Assembly: GCA_007694945.1 (NCBI GenBank)
Contig: REER01000075.1
Span: 1-51,165, forward strand
Length of the DNA: 51,165 nt
Origin: Paracoccaceae bacterium
GTDB lineage: Bacteria; Pseudomonadota; Alphaproteobacteria; Rhodobacterales; Rhodobacteraceae
Reading direction: 5' to 3'
The position numbers were made by a program, and so were the translations under genes. Shown piece by piece: positions 43,825-51,165 of the stretch. Under the pieces are notes generated by a model. That model had not been told where the DNA came from. It did no database searches and saw only the letters and a list, made by a program, of their open reading frames with translations. Numbering within the stretch: the first letter of the stretch is position 1; the number at the start of each line of letters is the position of its first letter.

Positions 43825-45918
43825 CTATTCAGCAGCCTCGTTGCTGAGGGTGAAGACCGGCTCCATCCGAGCGAGAATATCATCCGCGAGATGACATTTG
43901 ATCTGATGCCCGTCCTGGAGCTTGCGCATCGGCGGCATTTCGGTTTCGCACAGATTGCCGGGCACTTCAGACTTCCAGCGACAGCGCGTCTGGAAAGGGC
44001 AGCCCGACGGCGGATCCATGGCCGAGGGGATGTCACCCTCCAACACGATACGCTTCTTTTGCACCGATGTATCCGCAACCGGCACCGCCGAGAGAAGGGC
44101 CTCGGTATATGGGTGGTAGGGTGGCGCAAAGACCTGATCAGTGGTGCCAAGCTCCACCACATGGCCCAGATACATAACCATCACCCGGTCGGACAGGTAG
44201 CGCACAATCGAGAGATCATGGCTGATGAACAAAAGCGTCGTGCCATTCTTGCGCTGGATATCCATCAGAAGCTGCGTCACTGCCGCTTGCACCGACACAT
44301 CCAGCGCCGAGACAGGCTCATCCGCAACGACGATTCGCGCGTCCCCGGCAAAAGCGCGTGCGATGCCCACGCGCTGTTTTTGCCCGCCCGAGAGCTGGCG
44401 CGGCATCCGCTCGGCAAATTCACGCGGCAGTTTCACCAGGTCCAGCAGTTCCAGCATGCGCTGGCGGCGCTCACCGGGCGTCTTGCCGACCTTGAAGATT
44501 TCAAGCGCGCGTATGATCTGCGCGCCCACACTCATTGAAGGGTTCAGCGTGTCAAAAGGGTTCTGGAATACCATCTGCAGCCAGGACACGGCATCCGTGT
44601 TGCGCTGCTGGATCGGGGTCTTTTCAAGGTGCTCGTCGAAAAGCATAAGCTTGCCGCCGGTAGCGGTTTCCAGCCCCATCAGCACCTTGGCAAAGGTGGA
44701 CTTGCCACAGCCTGACTCGCCGACAATGGCCAGTGTTTCGCCCTCGCGAGCGTCGAAACTCAGTGTCTCGTTGGCCTTGACCACCTTGGTATCGCCCCCG
44801 GAAAAAAGGGAGGAAGAGGCGACCTCGTAATACTTGCGCAGATCATCCATGCGCAGCACCACATCGCCGATCTTGGTCGGGGGGACGTCCTCGTCGGTGC
44901 TCCAGGCGGCGTCCCAATCGATTTTGTCGATGCGCAGGCAGCGGCTTTCATGGCGGTCATCGCCCTCGATTTCGGCCATGGGGATGTCGCGCGCATCACA
45001 GAGACCCTGTTTGAAGTAGTCACAACGCGGGCCGAAATTGCAGCCCGGCGGGCGCTCATGCGGCAGAGGAAAGTTGCCCGGAATGGCGCGCAGCGGGCGC
45101 GAGGTCTTGTCGGCCGAGGGCAGCGGGATCGCGCGGAACAACGCCTGCGTGTAGGGGTGGCGCATCTTGTTGAAGACGTCGCGGATATTGCCGGTCTCGA
45201 CAGCTTCGCCGGAATACATGACGCAAAGCCGATTGCAGGTCTCCATGATCAGCCCAAGGTTGTGGCTTATGAACAGCATCGAGGTTCCGTATTTTACCCC
45301 GAGATCCTTGACCAGATCGACGATCCCGGCCTCGACGGTCACATCAAGCGCAGTTGTGGGCTCGTCGAGAATGAGCAGCGCCGGGTTGGCCATCAGCGCC
45401 ATGGCGATGACAATGCGCTGCTGTTGGCCACCCGAAAGCTGGTGCGGGTAGGCATCCAGAATACGGTCGGGATCGGGCAGGCGGACATCTGCGACAAGCT
45501 GGCGGGCGCGGGCGCGGGCCTTGTCCGCGGGCATGTCCTGATGGATCATCGGCACTTCCATCAACTGCCGCCCGACCTTCATCGCGGGGTTCAGTGAGGC
45601 CATCGGCTCCTGATAGATCATGGCGATTTCCGAGCCGCGTATCCTCGCCAGTTCGGCTGCACTCATGGCGTTCAGGTCGCGCCCCTTGAACTTGATCGTT
45701 CCGCCGACGATCCGGCCATTGACGCCCAGGTCCTGCATAACACCCAACGCGACGGTGGATTTCCCGCAACCCGACTCACCCACGAGCCCCATCGCCTCGC
45801 CGGGCATGACCATGCAGGAGAAATCCATCACGGCGGGGATTTCGCGCGCGCGGGTGAAGAAGGAGATCGAGAGGTTCTCAATCTCGAGGATCGGTTTTGA
45901 GGAGTCCCAGTCGGTCAT
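43825..45918 (-). CDS. Peptide/opine-type ABC transporter, fused two-domain ATPase (DppD-DppF)
   Basis: The 697-residue product contains both ATPases of an Opp/Dpp-type importer in one chain. Each half has Walker A GESGCGKST (about residues 48-56 and 395-403), a signature (LSGGQQQR, LSGGQKQR), Walker B and an oligopeptide C-terminal cysteine motif (CNFGPRCDYFKQGLC; CPFQTRCRWKSEVPGNLC) of the kind that can hold an Fe-S cluster. GGGAG precedes the ATG. It lies between the permease gene and soxB; the gap to the permease holds a dispersed repeat. Confidence 0.95.
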   Translation of the reverse strand: MTDWDSSKPILEIENLSISFFTRAREIPAVMDFSCMVMPGEAMGLVGESGCGKSTVALGVMQDLGVNGRIVGGTIKFKGRDLNAMSAAELARIRGSEIAMIYQEPMASLNPAMKVGRQLMEVPMIHQDMPADKARARARQLVADVRLPDPDRILDAYPHQLSGGQQQRIVIAMALMANPALLILDEPTTALDVTVEAGIVDLVKDLGVKYGTSMLFISHNLGLIMETCNRLCVMYSGEAVETGNIRDVFNKMRHPYTQALFRAIPLPSADKTSRPLRAIPGNFPLPHERPPGCNFGPRCDYFKQGLCDARDIPMAEIEGDDRHESRCLRIDKIDWDAAWSTDEDVPPTKIGDVVLRMDDLRKYYEVASSSLFSGGDTKVVKANETLSFDAREGETLAIVGESGCGKSTFAKVLMGLETATGGKLMLFDEHLEKTPIQQRNTDAVSWLQMVFQNPFDTLNPSMSVGAQIIRALEIFKVGKTPGERRQRMLELLDLVKLPREFAERMPRQLSGGQKQRVGIARAFAGDARIVVADEPVSALDVSVQAAVTQLLMDIQRKNGTTLLFISHDLSIVRYLSDRVMVMYLGHVVELGTTDQVFAPPYHPYTEALLSAVPVADTSVQKKRIVLEGDIPSAMDPPSGCPFQTRCRWKSEVPGNLCETEMPPMRKLQDGHQIKCHLADDILARMEPVFTLSNEAAE

Positions 45919-45997
45919 GCGTTGCTCCCTTCAAGAGAGGGCCGGGATTTCTGCCCGTCGCCATTGTCTCTCGGACAAATGGCGCGACAACGGCGAT

Positions 45998-46025
45998 CCC
46001 CCGGAGTATTTTGGGCAAGATGAAA
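45998..46025 (-). repeat. Dispersed repeat copy B
   Basis: On the minus strand it reads TTTCATCTTGCCC, AAAATACTCC, GGGG, almost the same as copy A at 29533-29560. It starts two bases after the permease stop, in the gap before the ATPase gene. Relative to transcription its orientation is opposite to copy A. Confidence 0.6.
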
Positions 46026-46027
46026 CA

Positions 46028-47191
46028 TCAGTCTTTCAGACTTTCCTCGCGCAGCCCGTCTGCAAGCAGGTTCAGGCCAAGCACGAGAGACATCAACGCG
46101 AGGGCAGGCGCAAGGGCAGCATGCGGGAAGGCGGTCAGAAGGCGGCGACCCTGATTGATGGTCGAACCCCAGTCTGGACTTTCGGGCGCAACACCCAGAC
46201 CGAAGAAACCTAAGGTGCCGAGCAGGATGGTCGTATACCCGATGCGCAGGCAGAAATCGACGATCAGCGGCCCACGCGCATTGGGCAGAATCTCCCACAG
46301 CATTATATACCACGGCCCCTCGCCGCGCGTTTGCGCAGCCGCGACATAGTCACGGGTCTTGATATCGAGCGTGATGCCGCGAACGATCCGGAACACTGTG
46401 GGCGCATTGACGAAGACGACCGCGACGAAAACGTTAAGCAAGTTCGGCGACATGCCCCAGAAGCCCAGCGGATCGGCATTGAAGGCGAGCCCCGAATAGG
46501 CCCAGAGGCCCACCAGCAGCACGACACCGACATAGAGATTGCGCTTCATCGGCTGAGTGAAGTAGCGCGCGTTTAACAGCAAGGTGAAGAACAGGACCGG
46601 CATCAGGAACAGCACGCCGGCCATGACGCGGGGGATGGCCGTATTCTGAATCTCGGGCGCGACCAGCAGGAAGAAGAGCAGGATCACCGGAAAGGCAAGC
46701 ACCAGATTGGCGATAAAGGTTAGCCCCGTGTCGAGCTTGCCGCCGATATAGCCTGCAGGTAGCCCAAGCGAAATGCCTATCACGAATGAGATCATCGCAG
46801 CGAAGGGCGCGATCCGCAGCACCTCGCGCGAGCCCATGACCATGCGCGAGAAGACATCACGCGCCAGCGCATCGCCGCCGAGCAGGAAATGCGGATATCC
46901 TTCGCCCGGATCAGGCAGTGCAGAGCCAGGCACAGTATTTCGCATGCCCGAGAACTGTGCCAGCGGGTCGTGCGTCACGATCATGTCGGCGAAAAGGGCA
47001 GCGAAAACCCAGAATATCACCAGTGCAAAGCCGACCATTCCGACCTTCGAGTCGAACAGCTTGCCATAAAGGCCCAGCCTCCGCTTGAGGCTGATCGAGA
47101 CCGCGAAGACCACGACCATGGCGAGCCAGACCGGCCAGAGCTGGAGGCCAAGAGCTGCTAAGATCTGGGGCCAGGTGAGAGCGTCCAACAT
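46028..47191 (-). CDS. Peptide-type ABC transporter permease (DppC family)
   Basis: The 387-residue product is an inner-membrane permease with an N-terminal hydrophobic pair (WPVWLAMVVVFAVSISL; VGFALVIFWVFAALFADM), the DppC-type periplasmic stretch PHFLLGGDALARDVFSRMV and a C-terminal permease loop region (TRGEGPWYIMLWEILPNARGP). It is longer than typical DppC (about 300) because of an inserted hydrophobic block in the middle (LVLAFPVILLFFLLVAPEI through GVVLLVGLWAYSGLAF). The ATG at 47191 fits GAGGGG better than a GTG one codon upstream. Confidence 0.92.
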   Translation of the reverse strand: MLDALTWPQILAALGLQLWPVWLAMVVVFAVSISLKRRLGLYGKLFDSKVGMVGFALVIFWVFAALFADMIVTHDPLAQFSGMRNTVPGSALPDPGEGYPHFLLGGDALARDVFSRMVMGSREVLRIAPFAAMISFVIGISLGLPAGYIGGKLDTGLTFIANLVLAFPVILLFFLLVAPEIQNTAIPRVMAGVLFLMPVLFFTLLLNARYFTQPMKRNLYVGVVLLVGLWAYSGLAFNADPLGFWGMSPNLLNVFVAVVFVNAPTVFRIVRGITLDIKTRDYVAAAQTRGEGPWYIMLWEILPNARGPLIVDFCLRIGYTTILLGTLGFFGLGVAPESPDWGSTINQGRRLLTAFPHAALAPALALMSLVLGLNLLADGLREESLKD

Positions 47192-47203
47192 CACTGCCCC
47201 CTC

Positions 47204-48295
47204 TCAGGAAATCCGGATACGCGGGTTGAGATAGACATACCCGATATCCGAAATGAGTTGCGTGATGAGCACCACCACCACCGCTACCACAGAGGCCGCC
47301 AGCAGCAATTCGATGTCGTTATTGGCCGCAGCCTCGAACAGGACCCAGCCGAAGCCGGGGTAACTGAACAGCACCTCGACAATGACCACCCCGTTCAGAA
47401 GCCATGGAATCTGCAGCATGATGACCGTGAAGGGCGCGATCAGAGCGTTGCGCAGTGCGTGCCGCAACACGATATTCCGGAAGCTGACCCCCTTGAGCCG
47501 CGCCGTTCGGATGTATTGCTGAGTCATCACTTCGGTCATCGAGGCGCGGGTGATGCGCGCGACATAGCCCATGCCGTAGAGTGCGATGGTCATCACCGGC
47601 AGGAAGAAATTCCAGAAGGTGATCTTCTCCAGCGCCGAGCGGGCATTGCCCTGAAACAGCACTGGCCCGTCGATCACACCCCAATTCACCAGCAGGGGCG
47701 AGAGGCCAACAGTCGAGGAGGCTAAAAGCGCGATGAACACCACGCCCGAGACATATTCGGGAGTCGCTGTGGAGGCGATGGCAAAGGTCGAGAGGCTCCT
47801 GTCCGTTCGCGAGCCCTCGCGCATCCCAGCGAGCACGCCGACCATCAGCGCCATGGGAACCATGACAATCAACACCCAGAGCATCAGAATGCCTGTGGCC
47901 CCGAGACGAGACGAGATCACATCAGCCACATCGGCTCGGAAGCGGGTGGAATTGCCCCAGTAGCCCTGGATTAACCCACATCGCGTAGGTGCCGCACCCG
48001 GTTCGGATACACTTGTCAGACGGTAACAGCGCCCGTTAACAGAGCCGTCGGCTGCCTCTCGGGTCCAGCCGGGCACGACCCCGAGCCATTCACCATAGCG
48101 TGTCAGCATCGGCTGATTGTAACCGTTCCGATCCAGCCAGCTTGCCACCTCGGCATCCGAGATGCGGGCACCGGCCTGAGTCTTTGCCAGTGTTTCCAGC
48201 TTGGCAGGCAGGTTGGTCAGGTAAAAAACAACGAAGGTCAGGCAGAGTGCCGTGACGAGCATGACGCCGATGCGGCGGGCGAGGAAAAGGAGCAT
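47204..48295 (-). CDS. Peptide-type ABC transporter permease (DppB family)
   Basis: The 363-residue product starts with the DppB-type first helix (RRIGVMLVTALCLTFVVFYL). It then has a periplasmic loop with two cysteines (RCYRLTSV, TRCGLIQGYWG) and five further helices with the permease motif TARLKGVSFRNIVLRHALRNALIAP (in parts). AGGAAG precedes the ATG. It is 12 bp from the DppC-type gene and 92 bp behind the binding-protein gene. Confidence 0.93.
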   Translation of the reverse strand: MLLFLARRIGVMLVTALCLTFVVFYLTNLPAKLETLAKTQAGARISDAEVASWLDRNGYNQPMLTRYGEWLGVVPGWTREAADGSVNGRCYRLTSVSEPGAAPTRCGLIQGYWGNSTRFRADVADVISSRLGATGILMLWVLIVMVPMALMVGVLAGMREGSRTDRSLSTFAIASTATPEYVSGVVFIALLASSTVGLSPLLVNWGVIDGPVLFQGNARSALEKITFWNFFLPVMTIALYGMGYVARITRASMTEVMTQQYIRTARLKGVSFRNIVLRHALRNALIAPFTVIMLQIPWLLNGVVIVEVLFSYPGFGWVLFEAAANNDIELLLAASVVAVVVVLITQLISDIGYVYLNPRIRIS

Positions 48296-48322
48296 CCGGC
48301 TTCCTGTCTGCTAAGGCGCGCG

Positions 48323-48379
48323 GCCACGCGCGGGCGACCAGGGTTTGGCGAAGCGCGTGGCGACCGGGCCGCCACGCGC
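48323..48379 (-). other. Alternative stem-loops between binding protein and permease genes
   Basis: GCGCGTGGCG (48353-48362) and CGCCACGCGC (48370-48379) form a perfect 10-bp stem with a 7-nt loop just after the binding-protein stop. A second copy of GCCACGCGC at 48323-48331 could pair with the same middle arm (48353-48361) instead. Such structures after binding-protein genes usually protect mRNA or reduce permease expression. Confidence 0.6.
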
Positions 48380-48387
48380 AATCTTGC

Positions 48388-50025
48388 TCAGGCCAAGCCG
48401 TAATGCTGGTAACGAACCTCAAAGGTAGGATGCATTTCCGCATTCAGGACGTTGGGACGCGCATTGCGGTAGAGCGAGCGCCAGTAGGGCTGTATCAATA
48501 CCCCCTCGTCCAGCATGATCTGCTGAATCTTCGCCATGACTTCGCGGCGCTCGTCGGCATCGGGGATGCCGTTGGCCTCATCGAGCAGCGCATCGAACTC
48601 CGCATTGGCAAAGCCGGCCTCGTTCCATGCCACGCCCGAGCGATAGGCGAGGTTCAGCACCTGCACGCCCAGCGGGCGCATGTTCCATTCGGTCGAAGAG
48701 AATGGATAGTTGAGCCAGTCATTCCAGAAGGTCGCGCCGGGCAGTATGGTACGGTTGATGTTGATCCCGGCGGCTCTGATCTGCGCTGCAACGGTGTCAC
48801 AGGAAGCTGCCTGCCATTCATCATCGATCGAGATAAGCTCGAATTCATGATCGCCGAGCCCCTCAGCATCGATCATGGCTTTAGCCTGCTCCGGGTCAAA
48901 GGGCGTACCGCCCGTCGGGGCATATTCGGGATGAATGGGGCAGACATGATGGTTATCGGCAACTGTGCCGCGGTCGTTATAGCCCAGTTCCAGAACCAGC
49001 TCGTTATTCACTGCCATTTGCAGCGCGCGGCGCACATTGACATTGTCATAAGGCGGGCTGTCCTGATTGAAGCGTACTGCCAGCGTTGCCGCCGTGATCG
49101 CCTCGGTCGCAGGCAGGCCGATCATCTCGAACAGATCGACAAAATCGCCCGTGGTCTGATAGGTCAGATCGATCTCACCGCCCTCGGCAGCGGCCATCCA
49201 TGCGGCAGGATCCGTACCTAGGTCAACGAATTCAATCCTGTCGAGATACGCACCATTGCCCTCATTCCACCAGGTGTGGTCAGGGTTACGCTCGATCACG
49301 GCGCCGATGCCAGTGTCATGGCTGACCGGGAGGTAGGGCCCGGTGCCAATTGGGTTGGCGACCGGGTCATCGCCCGTGAAGGACTGGTGCACCACAGCGG
49401 CTGGATAGTCGGTCATGTTAACGATAATCGCGATATCAGGGCTGGACAGGTGCAGCCGCAGGGTCAGATCGTCGACGATCTCGATGGCCCCTTCGCGCAG
49501 TTTGCCGTCCTCGGAAATAGCGCTCATACGTCCCGCCATGGAATTGCCCTCGACCGAGGCATCACACCAACGTTCGATGTTATGGGCGACATCCGCAGAA
49601 GTGAAATCATCGCCATTGTTCCATTTCACACCGGGACGAACGTTAAGTGTGAAGGTCATGGCATCGTCGCTGGCTTCCCAGCTTTCCAGCAGGACAGGCT
49701 GCACCGTGCCGTCGCGCTCGTAGCTGACAAGATACTCCAGCCAGCCGCGACAGACATTGGCCAGTTCCGACCAGTCCCATGTGCGCGGGTCGCGTTGTGC
49801 CTTGATATCCATCTGCATGCGCAGCGCGCCGCCCATCTGGGGCGTGTCGGCACGGACTGCAGGTGCCGTCAGGCCAATCAGACCATAGGCGGCAGGCACG
49901 GCGACCCCGAGCGCTGTTGCACGGGTCATGAACTCGCGGCGGCTGAGCTTGCCCTCGGCGTGCTCGCGCGCGTAGAGCTTGGCAGCCGGGTGCAATTCAG
50001 TGGCCTTGCGTTTCTTGTGGGTCAT
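48388..50025 (-). CDS. Peptide-type ABC transporter substrate-binding protein (SBP family 5) with Tat signal
   Basis: The 545-residue product has a long charged N-terminus ending in a twin-arginine motif (LSRREFMTRATALGVAVPAA) and a hydrophobic stretch, so it should be exported folded by the Tat system. The mature part is a family 5 binding protein (LLESWEASDDAMTFTLNVRPGVKWNNGDDFTSADV in parts; NPIGTGPYLPVSH). Ligand unknown; operon position suggests sarcosine, a betaine, or a small N-methylated peptide or amine. The ATG at 50025 follows GGGGAG by six bases. A 28-codon upstream extension was rejected. Confidence 0.93.
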   Translation of the reverse strand: MTHKKRKATELHPAAKLYAREHAEGKLSRREFMTRATALGVAVPAAYGLIGLTAPAVRADTPQMGGALRMQMDIKAQRDPRTWDWSELANVCRGWLEYLVSYERDGTVQPVLLESWEASDDAMTFTLNVRPGVKWNNGDDFTSADVAHNIERWCDASVEGNSMAGRMSAISEDGKLREGAIEIVDDLTLRLHLSSPDIAIIVNMTDYPAAVVHQSFTGDDPVANPIGTGPYLPVSHDTGIGAVIERNPDHTWWNEGNGAYLDRIEFVDLGTDPAAWMAAAEGGEIDLTYQTTGDFVDLFEMIGLPATEAITAATLAVRFNQDSPPYDNVNVRRALQMAVNNELVLELGYNDRGTVADNHHVCPIHPEYAPTGGTPFDPEQAKAMIDAEGLGDHEFELISIDDEWQAASCDTVAAQIRAAGININRTILPGATFWNDWLNYPFSSTEWNMRPLGVQVLNLAYRSGVAWNEAGFANAEFDALLDEANGIPDADERREVMAKIQQIMLDEGVLIQPYWRSLYRNARPNVLNAEMHPTFEVRYQHYGLA

Positions 50026-50116
50026 GGTCGTCTCCCCTGTTGGATCTGGACGTTTTCGTTTGTTGCCTCGCAAAGGAGGGATGAATGTATTCGGCGCCTT
50101 ACGCGCCATCGGATCG

Positions 50117-50152
50117 TTTGATTTACCGACACTGTTTTGATTGAAACCGACA
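50117..50152 (-). promoter_or_regulatory. Direct repeats 21 bp apart before the binding-protein gene
   Basis: On the minus strand TGTCGGT followed by AATCAAA occurs twice, ending 21 bp (two helical turns) apart: 50136-50152 and 50117-50131. The first copy has two extra bases between its halves. The position, about 95-125 bp before the ATG, fits an activator or repressor site. Confidence 0.4.
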
Positions 50153-50194
50153 TGCGTCGTCTTTTCAACCTATTCTTCCGGTTGCAAGCCGAGT

Positions 50195-51165
50195 TCAATC
50201 GCGCGGCGCCCCTCCCTCGAAACTGTTCCCATGTGTGTAATCGCAGGGTGCCTCCTGCATCTGGAGGTGCAGCATGTCGCCATTGTAACTGTTTTCACGA
50301 GCCAACGCCTCATCGAAAGCGATCCCCAAGCCCGGCGTGTCGGGCGGAGTAACGAAACCGTCCTGAACCCGCAGCATGTGTCCAATCAGTGGCAGGTGGA
50401 AATCACCGCCATTGCCGATGCACTCGATCATCAGCAGGTTCGGGATGCTGGCCGCCAGATGAATATTCGCCGACCATTCCACCGGTCCGGCATAAAGATG
50501 CGGGGCCATCTGCGCGCCGAAGACTTCGGCCATGGCGGCGATCTTCTTCCCCTCCCAGATACCGCCCGCGCGGCCCAGGGCGGGTTGCAGGATGCTTGCG
50601 GCACCAGCGCGCAGCACAGCCCCGAACTCGGCCTTGGTGGTCAGCCGTTCACCTGTCGCGACGGGGATGCGCACGGCGCGCGCGACCTCGGCCATCGCGG
50701 GGATGTCGTCCGGCGGAACCGGCTCCTCGAACCAGAGCGGCTGGTGCCGCTCCATCGCCGCGCCCAGCCGGATCGCACCGGCGGGCGTGAACTGGCCATG
50801 CGTGCCCAGCAGGATATCGGCGCGATTGCCGATGGCCGCGCGCACAGCCCCCAGCATCCGGTCGGTCAGGTCGATATCGCGCATCCCCGGCTGATGCCCG
50901 CCGCGCAGCGTATAGGGGCCGGCCGGGTCCAGCTTGACGGCGGTGAACCCCTGATCGACCGCCGCCAGCGCGCTTTCCGCGGCCATGTCGGGGCTGGTCC
51001 AGAAGGCGGCCTTGTCATGGTGCGGCAGCGGGTAGATGTAAGTATAGGCGCGGATGCGCGGGTTCATCATGCCGCCCAGCAGCGCCCAGACGGGCCGGTC
51101 GCGCGCTTTTCCCAGAATGTCCCAGCAGGCGATTTCCAGCCCCGAGAACGCCCCCATCACCGTGG
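50195..51165 (-). CDS. Mandelate racemase / muconate lactonizing enzyme family protein (5' end beyond window)
   Basis: About 323 codons of an enolase-superfamily acid-sugar dehydratase or racemase are visible; the start lies off the right edge. Seen are the end of the capping domain (GAFSGLEIACWDILGKA), the Lys-bearing strand AVKLDP, the metal-ligand strand ending WFEEPVPPDD, TGERLTTKAEFG, and APHLYAGPVEWSANIHLAAS with the likely catalytic His. GTHGQF replaces the more usual Asp-led motif at the first ligand strand. The substrate cannot be named. It lies 169 bp before the ABC importer in the same direction. Confidence 0.85.
   Translation of the reverse strand, partial: TVMGAFSGLEIACWDILGKARDRPVWALLGGMMNPRIRAYTYIYPLPHHDKAAFWTSPDMAAESALAAVDQGFTAVKLDPAGPYTLRGGHQPGMRDIDLTDRMLGAVRAAIGNRADILLGTHGQFTPAGAIRLGAAMERHQPLWFEEPVPPDDIPAMAEVARAVRIPVATGERLTTKAEFGAVLRAGAASILQPALGRAGGIWEGKKIAAMAEVFGAQMAPHLYAGPVEWSANIHLAASIPNLLMIECIGNGGDFHLPLIGHMLRVQDGFVTPPDTPGLGIAFDEALARENSYNGDMLHLQMQEAPCDYTHGNSFEGGAPRD

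Overview
The window looks like chromosome from a member of the Rhodobacterales (Rhodobacteraceae, Roseobacter-type Alphaproteobacteria). The evidence is GC-rich coding, gene content and order (ArgJ and a parvulin beside secA; a flgI-flgL-flgK-flgE-motB block; a MipZ ATPase; a PaaX-linked paa cluster; TRAP transporters; soxBDAG sarcosine oxidase), a perfect CtrA box (TTAA-N7-TTAA), and an alphaproteobacterial RpoH-like promoter in front of dnaK. The genus cannot be fixed from sequence reading alone. I see no tRNA, rRNA, insertion sequence, integrase, phage gene or CRISPR array.

Layout. 1-9290: argJ (runs off the left edge) and a periplasmic parvulin, divergent from secA; an anchored protein of unknown role after secA; radC; two small exported proteins; dnaJ. 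9360-12690: dnaK, with a divergent eRF1-like (baeRF) gene. 12721-17312: an M3 metallopeptidase and a dimethylglycine-dehydrogenase-like flavoprotein. 17561-24088: flagellar genes flgI, flgL, flgK, flgE and motB, then a divergent lytic transglycosylase lipoprotein. 24092-32766: phenylacetate catabolism, transcribed leftwards as paaX, thiolase, paaA, paaB, paaC, paaD, paaE, a PaaA/PaaC-like paralogue, paaZ. 33036-36232: a divergent three-gene TRAP transporter. 36312-38136: a short gene behind a CtrA box, mipZ, rpmE, rplS. 38416-51165: one leftward series of an enolase-superfamily enzyme (cut by the window end), a peptide-type ABC importer, soxBDAG and a DUF985 cupin.

How the genes work together. 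Phenylacetyl-CoA is epoxidised by PaaABCE with PaaD, ring-opened and oxidised by PaaZ, and thiolysed at the end by the thiolase. PaaX, and probably a TetR-type repressor whose candidate operators lie over the thiolase promoter and in front of the TRAP genes, would control this. The dimethylglycine dehydrogenase and the sarcosine oxidase are consecutive steps of glycine betaine demethylation. The ABC importer is so closely packed with soxB that it probably feeds the same pathway. SecA, the parvulin and the DnaK/DnaJ chaperones form a protein export and folding set.

Most interesting points: the CtrA-box short gene beside mipZ; tandem TGGCATGCCA palindromes at 7704-7730; paired TetR-like operators in the paa/TRAP region; the extra di-iron-like Paa paralogue; the eRF1-like gene divergent from dnaK; a roughly 60-residue insertion in the TRAP large permease; and several intercistronic hairpins, two of them with mutually exclusive pairings.
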